Shown: one piece after another, positions 57,031 through 64,000 of the stretch | Numbering within the stretch: position 1 is the stretch's first letter | Layout: each line of letters opens with the position of its first letter | Assembly (NCBI RefSeq): GCF_039537705.1 | Contig: NZ_BAABBA010000014.1 | Span: forward strand, 1-64,000 | Length of the DNA stretch: 64,000 nt | Direction: 5' to 3' | Source: Georgenia daeguensis | GTDB lineage: Bacteria; Actinomycetota; Actinomycetes; Actinomycetales; Actinomycetaceae | Program-made: the position numbers and the translations under genes | The notes under the pieces: generated by a model | The model's input: only the letters and a program-made list of their open reading frames with translations | What the model was told of the DNA's origin: nothing | Databases searched by the model: none

Positions 57031-57972
57031 TCAGGCCGCGGCGCGGATCTCGATGAGGTTGTTCCACGGGTCGTTGACCCGCAGCACCGCGCCGTCGTGC
57101 CGCGTCGGCACGCCGTGGGCCGTGAGCCGGGCGTTGACCGAGGCGACCTGCTCGGTGGTGGGCACGACGATGTCGACCGTGCCGAGGCCCAGCGCCGGGA
57201 CGCGCGGGCCGGCGCCGGCGCTGTTCCATGTGTTCATCGCCATGTGGTGGTGGTACCCGCCCGCGGAGACGAAGAGCGCCTGGTTGCCGAGCGCGGTGGT
57301 CTCCTCGAAGCCCAGCTTGCGCACGTAGAACTCGCGGGCCGTGGGAACGTCACCCACCTGCAGGTGGACGTGACCGAGGACGGCGCCGGCGAGCGCCGGG
57401 GACGAGGCGCCGGCCGGGCGCTCGGCCGTGGCGATGAGCTCGCGGGCGTCGTCGGTCAGGTGCTCGGCGAGGAAGCGGTTCGGGTCCAGCCACTTCGTGC
57501 CCATCTTGACCTGCCCCCCGGTCCACTCCCAGGTGCTGCGGGGCCGGTCGAAGTAGAGCTCGACGCCGTTGCCCTCCGGGTCGGTGAAGTAGAACGCCTC
57601 GGAGACGTCGTGATCGCCCGCACCCGCGTAGGTGCCCGGGGCCTTGACGGCCACGGAGGCGAGCGCGGCGGCGAGGGCGGCACGGGACTCGAAGAGGATC
57701 GCGGTGTGGAACAGGCCTGCGCTCCGGGGCGACCCCGGGGGCAGCGACGGGTCGTGGCGCAGGAGGAGGAGCTCGACGCCGTGACGCCCGAGGACCACCT
57801 CGTTGCCCTCGGCGCGCATCACGTCCAGCAGGACGATGTCGCGGTAGTAGCGGGTCATGAGGTCCAGGTCCCCGACCAGCAGCGTCACGGCCCCCATCGA
57901 GGTCTCGGCGGGCAGGAGCTCCTCGGCTCGACGGCTCGGCGCGGGTGCGGTGTGGCTGGTGGTGGCGCTCAT
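57031..57972 (-). CDS. two-domain VOC protein, catechol-2,3-dioxygenase-like
   Basis: A 313-residue protein with two vicinal oxygen chelate domains. The first has AVTLLVGDLDLMTRYYRDIVLL to FTDPEGNGVELYFDRP, the second GHVHLQVGDVPTAREFYVRKLGF to VNDPWNNLIEI. This is the plan of the CatE/YfiE-type ring-cleavage-like proteins often induced by quinones. The metal triad is plausible (His in FHTAIL and GHVHLQV, Glu in GVELYFD). A perfect inverted repeat lies upstream (58017-58032). No regulator is adjacent. Confidence 0.85.
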   Translation of the reverse strand: MSATTSHTAPAPSRRAEELLPAETSMGAVTLLVGDLDLMTRYYRDIVLLDVMRAEGNEVVLGRHGVELLLLRHDPSLPPGSPRSAGLFHTAILFESRAALAAALASVAVKAPGTYAGAGDHDVSEAFYFTDPEGNGVELYFDRPRSTWEWTGGQVKMGTKWLDPNRFLAEHLTDDARELIATAERPAGASSPALAGAVLGHVHLQVGDVPTAREFYVRKLGFEETTALGNQALFVSAGGYHHHMAMNTWNSAGAGPRVPALGLGTVDIVVPTTEQVASVNARLTAHGVPTRHDGAVLRVNDPWNNLIEIRAAA

Positions 57973-58016
57973 GGGATTCCCCTCGGGTCGGTGGGTGCTG
58001 CATCCACGGTACAAGT

Positions 58017-58032
58017 AGTTGATGCTTCAACT
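58017..58032 (-). promoter_or_regulatory. inverted repeat operator upstream of the VOC gene
   Basis: AGTTGA-TGCT-TCAACT is a perfect 6-bp inverted repeat in an AT-richer patch, 45 nt before the start. The form suits a dimeric MarR-type regulator, which is not encoded nearby. Confidence 0.55.
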
Positions 58033-58161
58033 CAATAGGTGCCGCCTTTGTTCCCGCGTGAGCCGCGTCTCGTGCCGCTCGACCGCTGGGCCCCACCCGC
58101 GGGACGACGACGTGCGCCCACAGGTGGCCGGACGCATATGCGCGCGCGACAGCTCTTCCGG

Positions 58162-58289
58162 CCGGCGTAGCGCGACAGCGGTTCCTCCCGGCGTAGCGCG
58201 ACAGCGGTTCCTCCCGGCGTAGCGCGACAGCGGCGACAGCGACAGCGACAGCGCCTCCGGCACGACGGCACGACGGCACGACGGCACGA
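58162..58289. repeat. cluster of three tandem repeat families
   Basis: 26-bp units beginning CGGCGTAGCGCGACAGCGG lie at 58162-58187 and 58188-58213, with a 19-bp partial copy at 58214-58232. CGACAG hexamers follow, then four exact GGCACGAC octamers at 58258-58289. The run fills the 399-nt gap between the VOC gene and the tRNA. Confidence 0.9.
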
Positions 58290-58322
58290 CAACCTCGGGC
58301 AACGCCCGCGCTCCCGAGCATG

Positions 58323-58357
58323 ACGAAGGCCCGCACGCTCTGCGTGCGGGCCTTCGT
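58323..58357 (-). terminator. terminator of the initiator tRNA gene
   Basis: A perfect 16-bp stem, ACGAAGGCCCGCACGC against GCGTGCGGGCCTTCGT, with the loop TCT, 15 nt beyond the tRNA 3' end on the minus strand. Confidence 0.85.
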
Positions 58358-58371
58358 CGTCAACTACCTCG

Positions 58372-58448
58372 TGGTAGCGGGGGCAGGATTTGAACCTGCG
58401 ACCTCCGGGTTATGAGCCCGGCGAGCTACCGAGCTGCTCCACCCCGCG
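58372..58448 (-). tRNA. initiator tRNA-fMet (CAT anticodon)
   Basis: A 77-nt tRNA with encoded CCA. It starts with C1 unpaired against A72, the initiator hallmark. The anticodon stem ends in three G-C pairs around CTCATAA, and the T-loop is GTTCAAATCC. The sequence closely matches E. coli tRNA-fMet. A TATACA box a few nt upstream could be its -10. Confidence 0.95.
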
Positions 58449-58688
58449 TCGGTATGTATAGGTTACGTCGCGGCGCACCGGAGGCGCAAACCGCCGGGGC
58501 GTGCCCTCCGTCACAGCGCCCGACGGGCGACAGCGAGCCCCGACGACGCAGGGCCCGCTGGCCTGAGGACCCGCGGCGACGAGAGGCCCCGTACCCCACC
58601 GCCGGTGTCCCGCACGGACGACGAAGCCATGTGCAACGACGACGGGGGCCGCCCGCACCAGCGGACGGCCCCCGTTCGAGGTATCGGC
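58449..58688. other. gap between tRNA-fMet and UPF0182 gene
   Basis: About 240 nt upstream of the tRNA gene and beyond the UPF0182 stop. Besides the possible tRNA promoter (TGTATA on the plus strand at 58454-58459) I see no gene. Confidence 0.4.
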
Positions 58689-61600
58689 TCAGCCCTCGGT
58701 GGGCTGCTCCGTGGCACCCTCCGTCGGAGCCTCGGTGGCGGCACCGTCCGGCGTCTCCCCCGCAGCCTTGGCAATCTCGTCCTCGGCGGCCAGCGCCTCC
58801 GAGATGGCGGTGCTCAGACGCTCCTGCGCCTCGCCGTACGCGGTCCAGTCACTCTCGGCCAGGGCGGCGTTGCTGTCGGCGAGCGCCTTCTGCGCGTCCG
58901 CCAGCGCCTCCGTCAGGCGCTCCTGCGCCGCCGCCGGCACCTCGGTCGTGCCCTCGGGCTCCTTCCCGCCGTCGGTCGGCTCTTCGCCGGGCTCGACGTC
59001 GGCGTCGCCGGCCTCGGCGCCGGAGTCGCCGCCGAACACCGCGTCCAGGGCCTCGTCGAGCGTGGAGGCGAAGCCGATCTCGTCGCCGAAGGAGACGAGC
59101 ACCCGCTGCAGCAGCGGGTAGGAGGTGCCCGCCGCGGACTGGACGTAGACCGGCTGGACGTACAGCAGGCCGCCGCCGACCGGCAGCGTCAGCAGGTTGC
59201 CCAGCTGGACGTTCGAGTTGCCCTGCCGCAGCAGGTTCAGCTCGGAGGAGACGGCCGGGTTGGAGTTGAAGTTGTTCTGCACCTGGCCGGGACCGGGCAC
59301 CGTGACGTCCGAGGGCAGCTCCAGCAGCCGCATCTTCCCGTACCCCTCGCGCACCTCTCCCGCCGTGTCGCCCGTCTCCGAGTCGACCGCGAGGAACCCG
59401 GTGAGGATGTTGCGGTCGGTGTTACCACCGGGGATGAAGCTGGACGTGAGCGAGAACCGGGCGTCCTCCTGCCCGGGCATCTGCATGGTCAGGTAGAACG
59501 GCGGCTGCTGGACCCCGGTCGCGACCGTCGGGTCGGTCGGGATGTTCCAGAAGTTCGATCCGGAGTAGAAGGAGGACGCGTCGGTGACGTGGTACTCCGT
59601 GAGCAGCGTGCGCTGGACCTTGAAGAGGTCCTCCGGGTAGCGCAGGTGGCTCATGAGGTCGCCGCTGATCTCCGACATCGGCGTGATGTGCTCGGGGAAG
59701 ATGTTCTCCCACGTCTGCAGGATGGGGTCCTGCTCGTCCCACTCGAAGAGCGTGACCTTTCCGTCGTAGGCGTTGACGACGGCCTTGACCGAGTTACGGA
59801 TGTAGTTCACCTGCTCGGGCAGGGCGCCGACCGTGACCGGCTGGCCGTTGGCGTCGACGACGGAGTCCGTCGTCGCCTCCTCGAGGGACTCGCGAGCCGA
59901 GTACGGGTAGTCGTTCGTGGTGGTGTAGCCGTCCACGATCCAGACGAGGTCCTTGGGCGTCGACTCGTCGTCGTCCATGTCGACCACTGCCGGGTAGGCA
60001 CGGTTGTCGAGCGTGAGGTACGGGGCGACCTTGGCCACCCGCTGGTGCGGGTCACGGTCGAAGAGGATCTGGGACTCCTCCGTCACACGGTCGGAGAAGA
60101 GGATCTGCATGTCGCCGAACTTCAGCGCGTAGAGCAGCTTCTGGAAGAAGTTGCCGACCGACGGGCCGCCGTCGCCGGAGTAGGTGTTGTTGACGGCACT
60201 GTTCTCGGCGTCGTCGTCGGGGTAGTCGAGCTCCCAGGGTTCGGTGCCCTCGGGGGCGCCGACGATGGAGTACTCGGGGCTGTTCTGGCCGAAGTAGACG
60301 CGCGGCTCGTAGTCGCCCAGGGCGCCCACGGACGGGATGCCCTGCTGGAAGAACGCGGGTCGGCCGTCGGCGCTGGTGGTGTTGCCGTAGGCGGCCACGA
60401 CGCCGAAGCCGTGGGTGTAGACGGTGTGGTCGTTGATCCACGTGCGCTGGTCGGCACCGAGACCGTCCTGGTTGAGCTCGCGCACGGCGATGACGGTGTC
60501 CCGCTTCTCACCGTCGATGGTGTACCGGTCGACGGAGAGCGTCGTGGGGAACCCGTAGTACTGCCGGTTCTGCTGCAGCTGGTTGAACGTCGGGGAGACG
60601 ATGTTCGGGTCGAGCAGGCGGATGGAGGCGGTGGACTGGCTGTCCGCGCGCAGCTGGCCGGCCTCGGCCTCCGTGGTGGCCGAGTACGTCTCCACCTCGA
60701 CGTCGTCGAGACCGTAGGCCGCGAGCGTGGCGTCGATGTTGCGCTGGATGTACGGCCGCTCGACGGTCTGCGCGTTGGGCTCGACCTGGAAGCGCTGGAT
60801 GACGGCCGGGTAAGCGGTGCCCACCACGAGGGCGGAGACGATCATGACCGCGATGCCGGCGACCGGGACGGTCCAGGAGCCGCGGAACGCCGCCACGACG
60901 AAGAGGACGACGACGACGAGCGCGATGGCCGCGAGGATCGCCTTGGCGGGCAGGTTGGCGTTGATGTCCGTGTAGGAGGCGCCGGCGAAGCGGTCGTTCT
61001 CCCCCACGAGCATCGAGTAGCGGTCGAGCCAGTAGCTGACCGCGATGAGCAGCACGAAGACCGCTGCCAGCACGGACAGGTGCACCCGGGCGGCCGGCGA
61101 GACCTTCTGCTGACGGGGCGCCAGCGAGATGCCGCCGTAGAGGTAGTGGGTGATCAGCGCCGCGACGGCGGAGAGGAACACCACCGTCATGAGGAACGAG
61201 ACGATCGCCCGCACCACCGGCAGCGTGAAGACGAAGAACGCGATGTCCATGTTGAACTGCGGGTCGGTCTCGCCGAAGCGCTCCTGGTTCAGGAGCGTGA
61301 GCACCGGACGCCACATGCCGCTCAGCGAGGAGCCGGCGAAGAGCCCGAGCACCACAGGCGCCCCGACCATGATCAGGCGGCGCAGCGGCTCGATGCTCTC
61401 GCGGTAGCGGTCGAGGTTGCGCTCCTCCGGCGTCGTCGGCGGGTAGACCTGCCGGCGCGCGTAGGCGAGGTGGAGGTTCAGCCAGACGGCCCCGCCCATG
61501 ACGACGAAGCCGATCGCGAAGAGGACGGCGCGGGTGACCCACTCACGCACCAGGACGTCGGTGAACCCCAGCTGGCTGTACCACTGCACCTCGGTCCACA

Positions 61601-61724
61601 CCTGGGCCATCGCCATGACCAGCGCCGCGAGGACGGCCAGGACGACGAGGGTGGGCACGAGGGCACCGCGGCGGCGAGGAGCCGGGGCGGGACCTGATGT
61701 ACGTGGGGCGGATGCGAACGTCAC
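58689..61724 (-). CDS. UPF0182 family membrane protein
   Basis: A 1,011-residue UPF0182 protein. About seven spans occupy residues 20-315 and a large extracytoplasmic region of roughly 600 residues follows (PYIQRNIDATLAAYGLDDVEV, VVAAYGNTTSADGRPAFFQQGIP and VYFGQNSPEYSIVG are typical). It ends in an acidic, proline-rich tail and a helical Ala/Glu-rich segment. Function is not established for the family. I chose the GTG at 61724 (VTFASAPRTSG), which has GAAGG 6 nt upstream, over an earlier in-frame ATG. Divergent from the PPA1309 gene. Confidence 0.9.
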   Translation of the reverse strand: MTFASAPRTSGPAPAPRRRGALVPTLVVLAVLAALVMAMAQVWTEVQWYSQLGFTDVLVREWVTRAVLFAIGFVVMGGAVWLNLHLAYARRQVYPPTTPEERNLDRYRESIEPLRRLIMVGAPVVLGLFAGSSLSGMWRPVLTLLNQERFGETDPQFNMDIAFFVFTLPVVRAIVSFLMTVVFLSAVAALITHYLYGGISLAPRQQKVSPAARVHLSVLAAVFVLLIAVSYWLDRYSMLVGENDRFAGASYTDINANLPAKAILAAIALVVVVLFVVAAFRGSWTVPVAGIAVMIVSALVVGTAYPAVIQRFQVEPNAQTVERPYIQRNIDATLAAYGLDDVEVETYSATTEAEAGQLRADSQSTASIRLLDPNIVSPTFNQLQQNRQYYGFPTTLSVDRYTIDGEKRDTVIAVRELNQDGLGADQRTWINDHTVYTHGFGVVAAYGNTTSADGRPAFFQQGIPSVGALGDYEPRVYFGQNSPEYSIVGAPEGTEPWELDYPDDDAENSAVNNTYSGDGGPSVGNFFQKLLYALKFGDMQILFSDRVTEESQILFDRDPHQRVAKVAPYLTLDNRAYPAVVDMDDDESTPKDLVWIVDGYTTTNDYPYSARESLEEATTDSVVDANGQPVTVGALPEQVNYIRNSVKAVVNAYDGKVTLFEWDEQDPILQTWENIFPEHITPMSEISGDLMSHLRYPEDLFKVQRTLLTEYHVTDASSFYSGSNFWNIPTDPTVATGVQQPPFYLTMQMPGQEDARFSLTSSFIPGGNTDRNILTGFLAVDSETGDTAGEVREGYGKMRLLELPSDVTVPGPGQVQNNFNSNPAVSSELNLLRQGNSNVQLGNLLTLPVGGGLLYVQPVYVQSAAGTSYPLLQRVLVSFGDEIGFASTLDEALDAVFGGDSGAEAGDADVEPGEEPTDGGKEPEGTTEVPAAAQERLTEALADAQKALADSNAALAESDWTAYGEAQERLSTAISEALAAEDEIAKAAGETPDGAATEAPTEGATEQPTEG

Positions 61725-61904
61725 TGAGCACCTTCGAGTCGTCGTGCAGCTGTCTTTCGTGGATTCGGTCCCAGGGGGTTCCACGTCCATCCGCACAACG
61801 CCCTGGCCTGCCCCAAGGTTCCCACAACCGCCCGCGGCGTGGGGAAACGGTCCGGCGACGATCCGGGTTTCCGCTCACCCGCGAGGCGGCGCCATGATGG
61901 AGGC

Positions 61905-62471
61905 ATGAGCGACGAGCAGCCCGCCCCCGACGGCCCCACCGCCCGCGAGCGCGCCCTGCGCCTGGCCGTGGACGACATCGAGCGGCACGTCGCCTCGCTG
62001 GGGTGGGACGGGCCGGTGTTCGTCTTCGCCCTGGTCCGCACGGCCGGTGCGATCGCGGCGACGCCGTCGCTCGCGCAGGAGCTGCCGTCGGAGGCGGTCC
62101 TCGCCGCCCAGGACGACCCCGAGCACCTGACCAGCATCGAGCAGGATGGGTTGCCGGAGGCGTCGACGATCGAGGAGCTGCTCGGTCAGCTCGCCTGGCC
62201 CGAGGAGGTCGACGGCGCCGCGATCGTCGTCGAGCGGATGGTCGTCCCGCCGGAGGCGGAGCAGGGCATGCCCGAGGATCCGCAGGCCGCCGTGGATTAC
62301 CTGATGGGTCACCCGGACCGACAGGACGTCCGGATGGCCGCAGGGGTGCTCCGCACCGGCGAGTCCTGGTGCGCGCTGCGCAGCCGCAGCCACGACTTCG
62401 ACGACGCGGTCGCCGGCTCTCCCGACGCGGTGCCCGGGCTCGTGGAGGCGCTTCGCGCGACGCTGGCCTGA
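61905..62471 (+). CDS. PPA1309 family protein
   Basis: A 188-residue soluble protein of the PPA1309 family: ALRLAVDDIERHVASLGWDGPVFVFALVRT near the start, then LGQLAWPEEVDGAAIVVERMVVPP and VRMAAGVLRTGESWCALR. Found in most actinobacteria, function unknown. The ATG has GGAGG and also lies 6 nt after CATGAT. Position next to a UPF0182 and a Lon-like protease gene is a conserved actinobacterial arrangement as far as I recall. Confidence 0.85.
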   Translation: MSDEQPAPDGPTARERALRLAVDDIERHVASLGWDGPVFVFALVRTAGAIAATPSLAQELPSEAVLAAQDDPEHLTSIEQDGLPEASTIEELLGQLAWPEEVDGAAIVVERMVVPPEAEQGMPEDPQAAVDYLMGHPDRQDVRMAAGVLRTGESWCALRSRSHDFDDAVAGSPDAVPGLVEALRATLA

Positions 62472-62540
62472 CAAGGCCGGTCCCGCCCGGCTCATGGGTG
62501 CGGTGGTCCGGTCCCGCGGTGCTCCGGTCCCGCGATTGCG

Positions 62541-63926
62541 TCAGCCGGCCTCGCAGCTCGGGAGCGACGCTCCGTCGCCGGAGCCGATCGCCTCGACGGC
62601 GTCGCGGGCCTCCCCCAGGGTGCCGACCCGCACCACCTGCAGCCCGTCGGGCACGTGCCCGACCACCTCGCCGCAGTTCCCCTCCGGAGCGAGGAACCAC
62701 TGGGCCCCGGCGCGGGTGGCGCCGGCCAGCTTCTGCCGGATCCCGCCGATGGCGCCGACCTCGCCGGCGAGGTTCATCGTCCCGGTGCCCGCGATCTTCT
62801 CCCCGCCGGTCATCTCACCGGGCGTCAGGCGGTCGATGATCCCCAGCGCGAACATCGTCCCAGCGCTCGGACCGCCGATGTTGTCGATGTCGAAGTCGAT
62901 GTCGACCGGGAGCTCGACCTGGGGGTCCAGCACCACCCCGAGGAGCGATCCCTGCTGCTCCCCGTCCGGAGCGGCGGTGGTTCCCGGGTGGTCCATGGTC
63001 GCCACCGCGAGATCCGTCGGGTCGCCGTCGCGCAGGACGCCGAGGGTCACCGGCGTGCCCGCCGCCGTGCGGGAGAGGACAGCGGCGAGGTCGGAGAACG
63101 CCTCCACCTCGGTGCGCTCCTCCCCCTCAGGCTGGATCGAGGTGATCACGTCCCCCTCCTCGACGACGCCCTCGGCGCCCGACCCGGGCGCGACGTCCCT
63201 GACGGTCAGGACCATGGGGACGTCGTACCCGAGCTCCTCGAGGGCGGCCACCGTGGCGTTGGTCTGCGAGGAGGCCATCTGCGCCGTCGACTGCTCGTCG
63301 ATCTCCTCGCGCGTGGTGCCGTCCGGGAAGACCGCCTCCACCGGCAGCACCACCTCCTCCTCGTCCAGCCAGCCGGCGACGACGTCCGCGGCGGTGACGG
63401 GGTAGCCCGGTCCCCCGATGACCGAGACGGTGGTCAGCCGGAGCTCGCCCGACGTCGGGTACGTCTCGGCTCCGTCGATCTGGATGAGCGGTTCGCCGTC
63501 GGCCTCGCCGAGGGTGTTCACGGTCGGCCCGGGCCGCTGGACGGCGTAGGGCAGCGGGACGAGCATGATCACGAGCAGCAGCGCCGAGAGCAGGGCCCCC
63601 GAGACGACCATGGTGACCGCGCGGCGCGAGACGTACGGCTCGTCAGGGCCGGGGGCCTCGCCGGCTTCGCGCTCCCCGGTCGCCGCGTCGGCAGCGCCGT
63701 TCGTGCTCTCCGGCTCCGTCCCCGGAGCGGGGTGCGGCGCCGACGTGGCGCGCCAGCCGGGCCGGGTCGCCTCCGCCGTCGCGGGATCCGCGCGCTCCGC
63801 CGTCGCGGGGTCCGCGTGCGTCGTCGTCCCGGGGTCCGCGGCCAGCGGGGCGCCCGCCGTCTCTGCGGGCGAGGGCGGGACGGGACGACGGTCGTGACCG
63901 GTCCGGCCGGTGCCCTGCTCGCTCAC
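62541..63926 (-). CDS. PDZ and Lon-like (S16) membrane protease
   Basis: A 461-residue protein. A disordered Pro/Ala-rich N-terminus (1-100) with a repeated DPATAE segment leads to one membrane span (RAVTMVVSGALLSALLLVIMLVPL). A PDZ domain follows (VRDVAPGSGAEGVVEEGDVITSI), then a Lon-type domain with the catalytic Ser in GGPSAGTMFALG and Lys in GIRQKLAGA. It is anchored with the protease outside the cell. GTG at 63926 lies 6 nt after CATGAT; an earlier GTG at 63944 is less likely. Confidence 0.9.
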   Translation of the reverse strand: MSEQGTGRTGHDRRPVPPSPAETAGAPLAADPGTTTHADPATAERADPATAEATRPGWRATSAPHPAPGTEPESTNGAADAATGEREAGEAPGPDEPYVSRRAVTMVVSGALLSALLLVIMLVPLPYAVQRPGPTVNTLGEADGEPLIQIDGAETYPTSGELRLTTVSVIGGPGYPVTAADVVAGWLDEEEVVLPVEAVFPDGTTREEIDEQSTAQMASSQTNATVAALEELGYDVPMVLTVRDVAPGSGAEGVVEEGDVITSIQPEGEERTEVEAFSDLAAVLSRTAAGTPVTLGVLRDGDPTDLAVATMDHPGTTAAPDGEQQGSLLGVVLDPQVELPVDIDFDIDNIGGPSAGTMFALGIIDRLTPGEMTGGEKIAGTGTMNLAGEVGAIGGIRQKLAGATRAGAQWFLAPEGNCGEVVGHVPDGLQVVRVGTLGEARDAVEAIGSGDGASLPSCEAG

Positions 63927-64000
63927 CGGGTCATCATGCCGCACGAGGCTGGGTGTTCCCTGGGGCGTCCGGCATCGCTGCGCCCTCAGCGAACCACCGG

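Noticed and set aside
58162..58289. Possible CRISPR array
   Set aside because: The repeats are directly adjacent with no spacers of constant length, and no cas genes are near.

Overview
This window is high-GC DNA from an actinomycete. The evidence is a WhiB1-type regulator, a PdtaS-type kinase, a UPF0182 protein, a PPA1309-family protein, GatCAB, a CIRCE box, and many genes whose start codon lies about 6 nt after a -10 box. The order Micrococcales is likely; I cannot name the genus. The left edge is the leader of a leftward ribosomal RNA operon whose 16S gene lies just outside the window.

Bases 800 to 24,000 form one metabolic island for two-carbon acids and purine breakdown. It holds a lactate/glycolate permease, a malate synthase-glcDEF operon, a hyi-glxR-gcl-glxK-allB operon, an operon of malic enzyme with a DUF6986 CitE-like aldolase, an IclR regulator, and an operon of OHCU decarboxylase, HIU hydrolase, uricase and an NCS2 purine permease. 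Urate is taken to allantoin and allantoate, and glycolate is oxidised to glyoxylate. Glyoxylate then goes either through tartronate semialdehyde to glycerate phosphate, or with acetyl-CoA to malate and pyruvate. The allantoate-to-glyoxylate enzymes are not in the window. I find the same inverted repeat, TTYCR-N5-YGRAA, upstream of all five transcription units, including the iclR/malic enzyme intergenic region. This points to a single IclR-type regulon.

Bases 24,000 to 43,100 are housekeeping and accessory genes: a DoxX-like membrane protein, a second malic enzyme, gatB-gatA-gatC, a small conserved protein, a cardiolipin-synthase-like phospholipase D, a GNAT acetyltransferase, a VOC protein, ligA, a divergent MarR/ABC exporter pair with a palindromic operator, and a histidine kinase-response regulator pair followed by an ATPase-FtsX permease pair.

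Bases 43,300 to 47,000 encode an orphan FHA-FtsK/SpoIIIE ATPase resembling the EssC/EccC motors of type VII secretion, with no visible WXG100 or other ESX partners. After it come a small membrane protein, whiB, a PdtaS-like kinase, a DUF2505 protein, zwf, an OsmC/EcsC-like/aldo-keto reductase operon, a flavodoxin, and an hsp20 preceded by both a HAIR-like repeat and a perfect CIRCE. Then follow thyA-dfrA, a two-domain VOC dioxygenase-like protein, initiator tRNA-fMet, a UPF0182 protein, a PPA1309 protein and a PDZ/Lon-like membrane protease. Short GC-rich tandem repeats are scattered through intergenic spaces and also lie inside glcD and glcE.
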